From Scytonema tolypothrichoides VB-61278 (GTDB taxonomy: Bacteria > Cyanobacteriota > Cyanobacteriia > Cyanobacteriales > Nostocaceae), in assembly GCF_000828085.3 (NCBI RefSeq), contig NZ_JXCA02000002.1:844962-908961 (forward strand): a stretch of 64,000 nucleotides of DNA. Reading direction: 5' to 3'. Position 1 is the stretch's first letter. The number at the start of each line of letters is the position of its first letter. The notes below the pieces were generated by a model, which made no database searches, was not told where the DNA came from, and saw only the letters and a list, made by a program, of their open reading frames with translations. A program made the translations under genes and the position numbers. This document shows, piece after piece, positions 9,438 through 17,632 of the stretch.

Positions 9438-10427
9438 TTAATTTCCAAAAACGCTTGCCTGTTCTTGTATTGGTTTTCTTTGCAAACGTTTAGAGAGCAT
9501 TTGAGCAGCTATAAGCAGGTCTTTTATTAAAAGATATTCTGTTCCTTTTAGCTGTTTCCGCAAACTTATATAGCAACAGACTCGCTCGTAGTCATTCAGT
9601 GGGCTATACCATATGGAGAGCAAATACTCCCAAAATATTCTCCAATGTGGAAGCAGAATTTTCCCCTTTTTTGACGAATCAAACCACACTGTATATGAAT
9701 AGTAATCAGGCAGCATACTCAATGAGTATTGTGGATTGTTATCAGCAAACAACAAGTAATTTGGAAAGAACATACTCGTTGATTGTTTCGGATGGCTTCT
9801 AACAAAAAACAGGTGTTCAGGAATTTCATAAAACCGACCGATTAGACCAAGTCTTAATAACAAAATTCCGTCTGCATGACCGTAACTGCCCATAAGCGGT
9901 GTCATTCTGAGAGCACTTGCGCGCATCACGCCGTAAATTTGGTAGCAGAGGTGCTTAGTCAGAAGTTCATGAAAACGCTTGTGTGGTTTTGGTAAATCGG
10001 TTTGGAGTTGGATATCGTAGTTTTGTAGGAATTTACCGTGTTCGTCAATGAAATAAGTTTTGGAATGACACAAGATAAGGGTAGGATCTTGGTCAAGTAC
10101 CTCAATGCACTTCATCAAAAAATCTGGAGCATGCAGATCATCATGGGCTGCCCATTTGAAGTACTCACCTGAAGATAATTCAAACACACGGTTGAAGTTA
10201 CAAGCGCAACCGATATTTTTTTCGTTACGGTAGTAACGAATGCGTTTATCTTTAACAGCGTATGCTCTACAAATTTCTTCAGTCTTATCTGTTGATGCAT
10301 TATCTGAGATAATTAGCTCAAAATCTTCAAGTGTTTGAGCCAAAAGCGAATCTATGGCTTGTTTTAAAAATTTTTCGCCATTGTATACAGGCAGTCCAAT
10401 GCTTAATCTTGGCTGGTTATTGGTCAT
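9438..10427 (-). CDS. Glycosyltransferase family 2
   Basis: A 329-aa soluble GT-A enzyme. Its start is typical of family 2: RLSIGLPVYNGEKFLKQAID, FELIISDNASTDKTEEICR, then a metal-site-like AAHDDLHAPDFL. No membrane segments are apparent. It is likely to transfer a sugar from a nucleotide donor in the cytosol. The following - strand genes (hgdA-hgdC-hgdB order when read right to left) suggest envelope glycolipid or glycan assembly, but the acceptor is not shown by sequence. Confidence 0.8.
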   Translation of the reverse strand: MTNNQPRLSIGLPVYNGEKFLKQAIDSLLAQTLEDFELIISDNASTDKTEEICRAYAVKDKRIRYYRNEKNIGCACNFNRVFELSSGEYFKWAAHDDLHAPDFLMKCIEVLDQDPTLILCHSKTYFIDEHGKFLQNYDIQLQTDLPKPHKRFHELLTKHLCYQIYGVMRASALRMTPLMGSYGHADGILLLRLGLIGRFYEIPEHLFFVRSHPKQSTSMFFPNYLLFADNNPQYSLSMLPDYYSYTVWFDSSKKGKILLPHWRIFWEYLLSIWYSPLNDYERVCCYISLRKQLKGTEYLLIKDLLIAAQMLSKRLQRKPIQEQASVFGN

Positions 10428-10538
10428 AATAAAAAAAGGATGCAGAGATTCCGTGAGAGATGAGAGTTGTTGCTTGACAAGAAGTTTATGGATAAACTTT
10501 CTGTTGTTTGGATCCTAGAACACCGATTCACTAATCCC

Positions 10539-10606
10539 AAAAACCCGGTTTCTATTACCGGGAAGACCTAAAAATCGTTGGTTCAAGTAGAAGAAACCGG
10601 GTTTTT
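10539..10606 (-). repeat. Inverted repeat AAAAACCCGGTTTCT...AGAAACCGGGTTTTT
   Basis: Two 15-base arms (10539-10553 and 10592-10606) are exact reverse complements around a 38-base spacer that itself contains another CCGGG. It lies 65 bases past the hgdA-like stop. This AAACCCGGTTTCT motif recurs in many cyanobacterial spacers (remembered, not searched), so it is a dispersed repeat that may also end transcription. Confidence 0.65.
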
Positions 10607-10670
10607 TAGCCACAATTATGAATACTGAATTGATGTTATAGGGTGAAAAGTAAAGTATTCCGCGACAATT

Positions 10671-11675
10671 TTATTGAACCAATTTTTGAATGTCTGTTTT
10701 CTTGAGCCATTCCTGTGTCAGGCGCATTCCCTGTTTTAAATCAATTGTTGGTTGATAACTTAACAGGTTTTGCGCTTTCGCAATTGAATAAGCGTAAGGA
10801 CGAGTCATAAAATCTACAGCTTCTGGTAGAATATCGGCTTCTTTGCGAAAAAGTTTTTGTCCTTGATAGCGCAACTTGAGAAATAATTTCAGTTCATCTT
10901 TTGGTAAAGAAAAGGGTGCAGCTAAACCTGCTACTTCTGCTAAGTGTGTAAAATACTCTTTCCAAGTTGTTTCTTGCCCATCAGTGACATTGAATATTTC
11001 TCCGTATGCTTCTTTTTCGATAGCAAGAAAGATGGCATCAATCAGGTTATCAACGTACACGTGATTAATAACTCCCCGCCCATCATTAGCATACGCAAAT
11101 AATCTTTGCTTCATCATCAGAAGTGGTCGAACTGTCCAGGGAATACTCCCAGGTCCGTAAACATCTCCTGGTCTAATAATTATGATGCCAAAGTTGCCAG
11201 GATCGTTCAGTTCTAAAAGTGCTTTTTCAGCTTCTATTTTTGTTTGACAATAGGGATTATTTTCACCACGTAGTGGTCCATCTTCTGTGATGCGATCAGA
11301 ATAGTTAAAACCGTAGACTAGAACACTTGAGAGATGAACAAAAGTTTTCACACCAGCATTTTTCGCAGCTTGCGCTATGTTAACTGTTCCCTCAACATTT
11401 CTCTGGCGAAATTGGTCGAGTGAACCACCTTCTTTAGCCAGTTCATCTGTGTGTAAAACTATGTCTACACCTTGACACGCCTTTTGAGCAGCAGTTGGAT
11501 CAGTAACACTGCCATAAATCACCTTAGCACCCAAGTTTTGTGCTTTTTTATTCTTATCTGAAGAATCTTGTAATCCACAAACCTTCATCCCCTGCGCCAT
11601 AGCTAGTTCTGTAGCACGCAAGCCAATAAATCCGCCAATTCCAGTGATGAGGAGAGTTTTGTCGTTCAGGTTCAT
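10671..11675 (-). CDS. hgdA: HgdA-like NAD-dependent sugar epimerase
   Basis: A 334-aa extended SDR. The Rossmann motif is LLITGIGGFIGLRATELA, VHLSSVLVYG holds the Ser, and NPYCQTKIEAEKAL has the YxxxK pair. Downstream IIIIRPGDVYGPG and VINHVYVDNLIDAIFLA are typical of UDP-sugar 4-epimerase relatives. Gene order (epimerase, DevC-like, DevB-like on one strand beside hgl PKS genes) matches all5345-all5346-all5347 of Anabaena PCC 7120, where HgdA is a UDP-galactose 4-epimerase affecting glycolipid composition. The symbol rests on that synteny. It probably shares a transcript with hgdC, 84 bp upstream. Confidence 0.65.
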   Translation of the reverse strand: MNLNDKTLLITGIGGFIGLRATELAMAQGMKVCGLQDSSDKNKKAQNLGAKVIYGSVTDPTAAQKACQGVDIVLHTDELAKEGGSLDQFRQRNVEGTVNIAQAAKNAGVKTFVHLSSVLVYGFNYSDRITEDGPLRGENNPYCQTKIEAEKALLELNDPGNFGIIIIRPGDVYGPGSIPWTVRPLLMMKQRLFAYANDGRGVINHVYVDNLIDAIFLAIEKEAYGEIFNVTDGQETTWKEYFTHLAEVAGLAAPFSLPKDELKLFLKLRYQGQKLFRKEADILPEAVDFMTRPYAYSIAKAQNLLSYQPTIDLKQGMRLTQEWLKKTDIQKLVQ

Positions 11676-11759
11676 AGAAGATAAAGGATTGTAATGAAAA
11701 ACTGAGGTTGAGTTCTTTTTAAGGAGTTGTTCTTCGTCAAGCAGTACTAATGACGAATG

Positions 11760-12938
11760 CTAGAAAATATCTGCTGGATCTGTAGAGCGAAGCTTGTTAA
11801 CAGCTAGTGCTCCAGAAATCATACACATTAATATTGTTGACATGAAGACAATGATTGCATTGTTCATAGACATCATTATTGGTAATTTCGTGACTTGCAT
11901 CGCAAAATTATATAAACCTAAAGAAAATATAAATCCAGGTATATAAGCTAAAACTGCCAAGATGATAGCCTGCTGAAAAACAACATTAAATAGATAATTG
12001 TTTGCGTAACCTATGGCTTTTAAAGTTGCATAAGCAATTAATTGATTGGAAATATTACTGTAAAGAATTTGATAAACAATGACGATACCAACTACAGAAG
12101 CCATTGATAACATGAGATTAAGTATAAAACCAATGGGTGTTCTGTTAGCCCAATATTCTTTTTCAAAATCAATAAATCCTTGACGCGTAAAAACTAAGAT
12201 ATCATTAGGTAAATTAGTTTGTAAATCTCGCTGAATATTTTGCGGATTAACACCAGGCTTAAGGGTAATTGCACCTATATCTATCATTTCTGATGGGCGG
12301 CTGTTTGGAAATATTCTAAAAAAGGTAGAGTCACTGACAATTAAATTTCCATCGACCCCAAATGAGGAACCTAAGCTGAACAAGCCACCAACTCTAACTC
12401 TATAACCAGTTAATGAGTTAAAAGGAAAAACTTCAATAACTTGTTCTGTGTTTCCTTTTTCAAATTTGTCCGCAATATCTCCAAACTCTGGTCGAGAATT
12501 ACGGTCAAAAAGCACGACGTCAGGAATCTTGATTTGATCTAAATATTCATCAATTTCTGGTAGATTCATAATCGGCTTTCCTGGTTCAAACCCAATAACA
12601 TAGATTGAGTATTTGTGACCATTAACAGGATTTTTAAATTTGGCAAATCCTATATACATAGGACTAACGGACTCGACACCATTAAACCCCAAAGCTTGAT
12701 ACAAGCGAGTTCGGAAAAAGCTTTGATTTGCTGTTAATGCTTTATATTGAGAACTAACTAAAAATAAATCACCCTGGAGATGTCGATGCACCTGGGTAGC
12801 GCTGGAATAAAGAGCATCTTGGAAACCAAGTTGCATAAACATCAGAATCACAATAAAAGCAATACCAGCAACAGCCACAAGAGAACGAACTTTGTTTCGG
12901 ACGAGTTGCAGCCATGCCAAAGGAATTTTAAGAACCAT
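11760..12938 (-). CDS. hgdC: DevC-like ABC exporter permease (HgdC)
   Basis: A 392-aa MacB/FtsX-type permease with one N-terminal membrane helix (SLVAVAGIAFIVILMFMQLG), a periplasmic domain of about 230 residues, and three C-terminal helices (FILNLMLSMASVVGIVIVYQ; QAIILAVLAYIPGFIFSLGL; AIIVFMSTILMCMISGAL). The ending LRSTDPADIF is characteristic of DevC. DevC works with a DevB membrane fusion protein, a DevA ATPase and TolC to export heterocyst glycolipids. No devA lies here, as for HgdB/HgdC in Anabaena, so an ATPase must come from elsewhere. The hgdB stop is 101 bp upstream. Confidence 0.8.
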   Translation of the reverse strand: MVLKIPLAWLQLVRNKVRSLVAVAGIAFIVILMFMQLGFQDALYSSATQVHRHLQGDLFLVSSQYKALTANQSFFRTRLYQALGFNGVESVSPMYIGFAKFKNPVNGHKYSIYVIGFEPGKPIMNLPEIDEYLDQIKIPDVVLFDRNSRPEFGDIADKFEKGNTEQVIEVFPFNSLTGYRVRVGGLFSLGSSFGVDGNLIVSDSTFFRIFPNSRPSEMIDIGAITLKPGVNPQNIQRDLQTNLPNDILVFTRQGFIDFEKEYWANRTPIGFILNLMLSMASVVGIVIVYQILYSNISNQLIAYATLKAIGYANNYLFNVVFQQAIILAVLAYIPGFIFSLGLYNFAMQVTKLPIMMSMNNAIIVFMSTILMCMISGALAVNKLRSTDPADIF

Positions 12939-12949
12939 GACTTTAATAC

Positions 12950-12982
12950 AGTTGTCAGTTATCAGTTATCAGTTATCAATTT
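12950..12982. repeat. Tandem heptamer repeat (CAGTTAT)n
   Basis: Three consecutive copies of CAGTTAT lie in the 101-bp gap between hgdB and hgdC. Related CAGTTATC/GATAACTG units occur at about 8690-8750 and 34905-34942. The type matches the STRR heptamers of heterocystous cyanobacteria. Confidence 0.75.
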
Positions 12983-13039
12983 GAAGAAGAATTCAGCAAT
13001 TGGTGCAATTGGTGTATTCAGAAGGAAGAAATAAAGAAT

Positions 13040-14290
13040 TTAGTTTTCCGACTTCTGACTCCTGACTCCTTCACTGTTCACTGTTGACTGAATGTGAATG
13101 GCGACATCCACTTGTAAGTTTGTTAAACCTGCGACTCTTTGACTATCTGCTGGATCATCAATACGGATTTTTACCGGAATGATTCTGCGATCTGTGTCTG
13201 CTGCTGGATTAACACTGAGGATATTTTGTCTGTCAACTTGCAAACCAATCTCACTTACGGTTCCTTTTATTTTTTTGGCAAACGCGGTGCTAGTGATGGT
13301 CGCTTTTTGACCGATACGGACTTTGGTAATATCAGTTTGATAAATTTCTGCCTCTACATACATTTGAGATGTTTTGCCTATCTCAACAATTCCTTCATTA
13401 CTGTTCACTTCTCCTGTTTTGGCATGAATTTTCAAAATTCTTCCATCTATGGGAGATTTGAGGTACGTTAAATCAAAGTCTGCTTTTGCTTGTTGGACGG
13501 CAGTGATAGCGCTTTGGACTTCAGCTTCTGCCAACTTAACATCCACAAGACGCACTTCTTTGATACTCCCTAGTTTCGCTTTTCCCTCATTGAGCTGGTC
13601 GTTTATTGTGTTGACACTACTGTTAAGATTGGCTTTAGCTTCTGTCAGTTGCTGTTGCACTGTCCGGAGTTGTAAACGCTTGCTATCAGCGGTGGAAGCA
13701 GAAATGGCACCTTCTCGAAAAAGTTGCTGATATCGATTGTTTTCAGTTTGAGCATTTTCTAACTCAGCCTCTAGGCGAGCTATTGTTGCTTGCTTAGCCG
13801 CCACTTCTCCTTTTAATTGTGAATCTAAGCGAGCGATCGCCGCGAGTTGAGCTTCTACCTCTCCTGCTTTAGCCCCAGCTTTCACTTGTGCGAGTTGCGC
13901 TTGAGCAATTTGAACTTTGTCTGAAGCTTGTTGTAGAGATGCCTTAGCGCGACCATAACTTTCTAATAAAGCCACAACCTGTCCAGCCCGAACTTCATCT
14001 CCTTCTTTCAAGAGCATTTTTTCAACTCGAACGCCAGAGAGTGAACTCGGAGCAAACAATCTAGTCACTTCACCTTCAGGCTGCAAACGTCCCAACGCAG
14101 TCACAGCAACTCTGACAATCCTCGTTGGGGCTGTCTTTGGCGCTTTTACTGCCTCAGTTTGAATGTTAGACCTTCGTGAAAAATTATGAAACAATAGGAG
14201 TCCGGTAGCCGAAGCAACAAGAACTGCCAATAAAATTGACCACCGATAGGTCGGTTTCGTGTATAACTGACTTCCTTTTTCTGTTGCCAT
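13040..14290 (-). CDS. hgdB: DevB-like membrane fusion protein (HgdB)
   Basis: A 416-aa HlyD/DevB-family periplasmic adaptor. One N-terminal membrane anchor (YRWSILLAVLVASATGLLLF) precedes a lipoyl-like half (LKEGDEVRAGQVVALLES), a long coiled-coil hairpin (about residues 110-250, rich in Ala/Gln/Glu/Leu), the second lipoyl half (YLKSPIDGRILKIHAKTGE) and beta-barrel parts (GQKATITSTAFAKKIKGTVS). DevB bridges DevC in the inner membrane to TolC. The last dozen or so residues (SEGVRSQKSEN) are encoded by a GAGTCAG heptamer repeat and look like a tail acquired by repeat insertion. It is divergent from the ParB-like gene. Confidence 0.8.
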   Translation of the reverse strand: MATEKGSQLYTKPTYRWSILLAVLVASATGLLLFHNFSRRSNIQTEAVKAPKTAPTRIVRVAVTALGRLQPEGEVTRLFAPSSLSGVRVEKMLLKEGDEVRAGQVVALLESYGRAKASLQQASDKVQIAQAQLAQVKAGAKAGEVEAQLAAIARLDSQLKGEVAAKQATIARLEAELENAQTENNRYQQLFREGAISASTADSKRLQLRTVQQQLTEAKANLNSSVNTINDQLNEGKAKLGSIKEVRLVDVKLAEAEVQSAITAVQQAKADFDLTYLKSPIDGRILKIHAKTGEVNSNEGIVEIGKTSQMYVEAEIYQTDITKVRIGQKATITSTAFAKKIKGTVSEIGLQVDRQNILSVNPAADTDRRIIPVKIRIDDPADSQRVAGLTNLQVDVAIHIQSTVNSEGVRSQKSEN

Positions 14291-15276
14291 CTTTCATCTC
14301 AATTGTGTCATGTTGAAGGTTAGTCTAAATAGCTATATCTATTGATTGCTATGAATGGATATGAAAAATTCTCAAGAAAACTTTTCCTGTGTATATCTGA
14401 TATTTTTGACTGGAAAAGTCTTATTTTTGTTAGAAAAACTTCTACGTAATTGCTGAGTTCAAAACTACTAAAAACAACTAAGCAAGTAGTCAAAATATAT
14501 TTTGTTATACCAAATGAGACTACTTTCTCTTCCAAGATAAAGAGCAGAAAAATGACTTGTCAGACCTAGAGATGCTATTTGAAAAACCTCAGTCTCAAGT
14601 AACACGAAGCGACATCATAGATAATTTGCAAAAACCTGTCTTCCATACTCGCAAAAAAAATATATATTGTCAACTATAAATGCATATTTTTTGTTCAAAA
14701 TAATTTGATAAATTTCAGTTTTTGAAGAACAACTTTTATCCCAATAGTTGTTGCAAAAACTACAAAAAACTAAACAATTATCGTTTTTCTATAGATTTCA
14801 CTACACCACCCACTCTCTTTCTCCGTCTCTGTTTAAAACGTATATATACCTGAAAAGTGCTGTTACATCTCCCTTTAACTTTCAGGCAGATAACTAAAGT
14901 ACTAAAACAGGGAACTTTTTGATAGCGATTAACTTCCGTAATTATAAGCCAGTCAGTACTGAGACCAATCAATCATGATAAAGGTTTAAGAATGAAGTGA
15001 GAATAAATATACAAACGTCATTCTCAAAAATCAAACATAAATCCAAAAGATTGATTGGAGCAACAGCTTTCTTTCGTGTTTTTGAGCAATCCGTGAAGTT
15101 GACGATTCACCATCAAATTTATACTTTCTTTTTGAGATGGCTCTTAGCACAGTGGAGAGACATAAAACATTTTCATCAAAATTATATGAAATTTCTGTTT
15201 TTGATAGTACTGATCAAATAAACTAGCAATATCTTATTGTTAGTGTTTTCGCTGACAACACTAAAGAGCAGCAATT
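14291..15276. other. 1-kb divergent intergenic region, no gene supported
   Basis: AT-rich spacer between hgdB (-) and the ParB-like gene (+). Open frames at 14320-14535, 14778-14972 and 14997-15221 lack ribosome sites and domains and look like chance ORFs. The region should hold the hgdB and parB-like promoters. I looked for GTA-N8-TAC (NtcA) sites by eye and did not find a clear one. Confidence 0.45.
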
Positions 15277-16638
15277 ATGCCTATAAAGTCAGTACCCATA
15301 GACCAAATTAAAATAGGTCATAACCGCCGTCCCATCAACGGTGACAAAGTTGAGGAGTTGAAAGAATCAATTCAAGCTAATGGTCTATTGAACCCGATCA
15401 CAGTAGACCGAAAACTGAACTTGATTGCTGGGCTACACCGTCTTACAGCTTGTCGGCTCCTTGGTTTAGAAAAAATCGAGTGTAATATTGTTGATTACGA
15501 AGATGTTGATCAAGCGCGTTTGGCGGAGATTGACGAGAACTTTATCCGCAATGAGTTAAAACCTTTAGAGCGAGCAGAAATGCTACTAGAACGCCAGAAA
15601 ATTTTGGACAGACTCGGACTCATGGCGAAAGCAGGGGATAACCAGCATACCCTAAAAGGTCGTGAAATGATTTCACCTCCTCCCAAAACGAATTTAGAGT
15701 TTGCCAAAGAAATTGGATACAGCGAGCGTAGCTTGCAGCACGATAAGCAGATAGCCAAAGATATTCACCAAGAAGTCAAACAAAAAATAAAAGGTACGCC
15801 CATCGCCGATATAAAAACGGAATTGCTTAGGATAGCCAGAACTGGGAGTAAAGAACGTGCTTTAGCAGAACAAGCAGAACAAGCTTTGGAGTTAGCTCAG
15901 GCTAAAAAAGATAAGCAAGAAGCCCAACAGCAAGCTAAAATAGCGGCACAATCGCGACTTAGGCAACAAGAGTTACAGTTGCAAGCCTTTAAAATTGCTA
16001 TGGCAAAGAGAGAAGCTAAGTTAGCTGCAAAGAAAGCGAAATCTTTAGTTGAGGAGCATCAAGCAGGAAAACCAACAGTTGGGCAAGGCAAGCCTTGGGT
16101 GAATGTTGGTGACGAATGGATACTCAATCAACAGCATCTTGTTTATTGCGGAGATACTGCGAGTAAACAATTCACAAACCTGCTTCCTGGTAATGCGGCT
16201 CTAGCCATTGCGACTCTTTCGCCAAGTTGGAATCATGATTACTTAATAGATGAAGCTCGAATTGTCGCTGTGCTACGCTCCGAGGGCAACATTTATAACT
16301 TTTGCAGTTGTACTCGGATGCCATTTCAATACGAATTAGTCCTTAACAATTTGTATGTAGGTATTTTTTCGCGCCAATCAATATCCAAGCCACAGATACC
16401 AATTCATATAGAAGGAGTGGAGGGAATAGTTGCTTACTTACTAAATATGTATACAAATCCAAATAATTTTGTTATTGCCCCATTTATGGGACACGGTGAA
16501 ATTCTGATTGCTTGTGAAAGGATGGGACGTACCTGTTTTATTGGAGGTGAGAATCCAGAATTGATCAGTCGCGGAATCATGCGGTGGCAAGAGTGGACTG
16601 GTCAGTTAGCTTCAAAAAGCGAATCATCTGAACTATAA
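15277..16638 (+). CDS. ParB-like nuclease domain fused to a degenerate DNA-methyltransferase-like domain
   Basis: A 453-aa two-domain protein. Residues 1-100 are a ParB/Srx-type N-domain (SVPIDQIKIGHNRRPINGDK, LLNPITVDRKLNLIAGLHRL, AEIDENFIRNELKPLERAEM). A helical HTH/KorB-like middle follows, with GYSERSLQHDKQIAKDI. Residues 190-275 are a very long charged Ala/Lys/Gln-rich coiled coil. The C-terminal 170 residues look like an N4/N6-adenine methyltransferase with NAPFMGHGEILIACERMGRT-type SAM-site sequence (actual start VIAPFMGHG), but the DPPY catalytic motif is absent: IATLSPSW stands where it should be. It is probably DNA-binding without methylation. Its place just upstream of hglE suggests, but does not prove, a role in the island. 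Confidence 0.7.
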   Translation: MPIKSVPIDQIKIGHNRRPINGDKVEELKESIQANGLLNPITVDRKLNLIAGLHRLTACRLLGLEKIECNIVDYEDVDQARLAEIDENFIRNELKPLERAEMLLERQKILDRLGLMAKAGDNQHTLKGREMISPPPKTNLEFAKEIGYSERSLQHDKQIAKDIHQEVKQKIKGTPIADIKTELLRIARTGSKERALAEQAEQALELAQAKKDKQEAQQQAKIAAQSRLRQQELQLQAFKIAMAKREAKLAAKKAKSLVEEHQAGKPTVGQGKPWVNVGDEWILNQQHLVYCGDTASKQFTNLLPGNAALAIATLSPSWNHDYLIDEARIVAVLRSEGNIYNFCSCTRMPFQYELVLNNLYVGIFSRQSISKPQIPIHIEGVEGIVAYLLNMYTNPNNFVIAPFMGHGEILIACERMGRTCFIGGENPELISRGIMRWQEWTGQLASKSESSEL

Positions 16639-17176
16639 AGTTGGGTTGGTTTGGATCACTTCAAACCAACCTGTCTTGAAAAGAGGGGCTAAAAATTACA
16701 AGAACTGTCATGTTCTTATCAAACTATTCTGTTAGCGTATGCATTTGTTAAATCGCCCATGAATTTACAAAAAAATACCTTAATTGCTTCCTGAGAACAA
16801 ATTTTATCTGAAAACCTTAATAAATAACTTAACAAACGCTAAACAATAGTAAATACCTATACTTTTTTATCTTTTAAAAAGTTTATGTATGCAAACAACC
16901 TATTTAAATTTTCAAATTGCTAAAAACGAACTATTCAAATTTTTGGGTTTATGCTAGTCTTTTTATTAATTATCATGCTTCCAGGTAATAAGTATTGAGT
17001 TAATGAAAAGTTAAACATGAAAAATGATCTGCCTGCTCTTACCTGGTATTCATTCAATTATGTATTCATGTTTCCCATTGATTCGGATTGAGAGAGGTGT
17101 TTTTTCGGTAACGGATTTGTCAAATTTGGTTTGTCAAACTCCATAGAATATATTATCTTGAACGTTGAAACTGGCC
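16639..17176. other. AT-rich intergenic region
   Basis: About 540 bases between the ParB-like gene and the 98-aa gene. No ORF is supported. It may contain the promoter for the downstream small gene and perhaps hglE. GTAACGGATTTGTC at about 17107 has only half of an NtcA-type site. Confidence 0.45.
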
Positions 17177-17473
17177 ATGGGATTTATCAAGATAGAGAAC
17201 GTTGTTATTAACACCAGCTACGTTGCCGCAGTTATACTCAATCATCGAACTAGCTCTGGAGAAAAAAGCGTTTCTGTCCTTATAGCTACTCCCAAGTTTA
17301 CATTGTCTCAGTCGGAAACAATTTCTCAAAATCCTCAGAATCACTTGCCTTCTGAATGGATGGAATTTACTGGTCCAGCAGCTAACGCACTACAGGACTA
17401 TTTTACAAGTTTTAATAATGTCATCGATCTACTACCACAACATCAGGAGTCAGGCATTCATTTTGAACTTTGA
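17177..17473 (+). CDS. Small conserved-looking cytosolic protein, unknown function
   Basis: A 98-aa protein from ATG 17177 (MGFIKIENVVINTSYVAAV); a TTG at 17165 adds four residues. It has a beta-rich start, no signal peptide or membrane segment, and a C-terminal helix (AANALQDYFTSFNNVIDLLP). The beginning reads like a small sheet-forming domain that reports a value ("INTSYVAAV"), as in several cyanobacterial short unknowns. I do not recognise a named family. It lies 160 bp upstream of hglE on the same strand. Its last codons run into a TTTGAATT repeat, which may have altered the C-terminus. Confidence 0.55.
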   Translation: MGFIKIENVVINTSYVAAVILNHRTSSGEKSVSVLIATPKFTLSQSETISQNPQNHLPSEWMEFTGPAANALQDYFTSFNNVIDLLPQHQESGIHFEL

Positions 17474-17492
17474 ATTTTGAATTTTGAATTGT
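17464..17492. repeat. TTTGAATT tandem repeat
   Basis: Three imperfect copies of TTTGAATTTTGAATT overlap the stop of the 98-aa gene. It is the same family as the tract at 2717-2760 and the in-frame copy in hglE. Confidence 0.6.
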
Positions 17493-17632
17493 TATGTGGT
17501 GTTGATTGGAACTGAATCTTTTACTGTTTGCAGATAGAATAGCTGCTTCAAATAGGAAATAGTCCTTTTTTGACTCGCCACAGAAATTACTGCAGCTACA
17601 CAAAACACACTACTCACCTTAGTCTATGTTCT

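Noticed and set aside
14320-15221. Three short open frames between hgdB and the ParB-like gene
   Set aside because: No ribosome sites or recognisable sequence; length is as expected by chance in AT-rich DNA.
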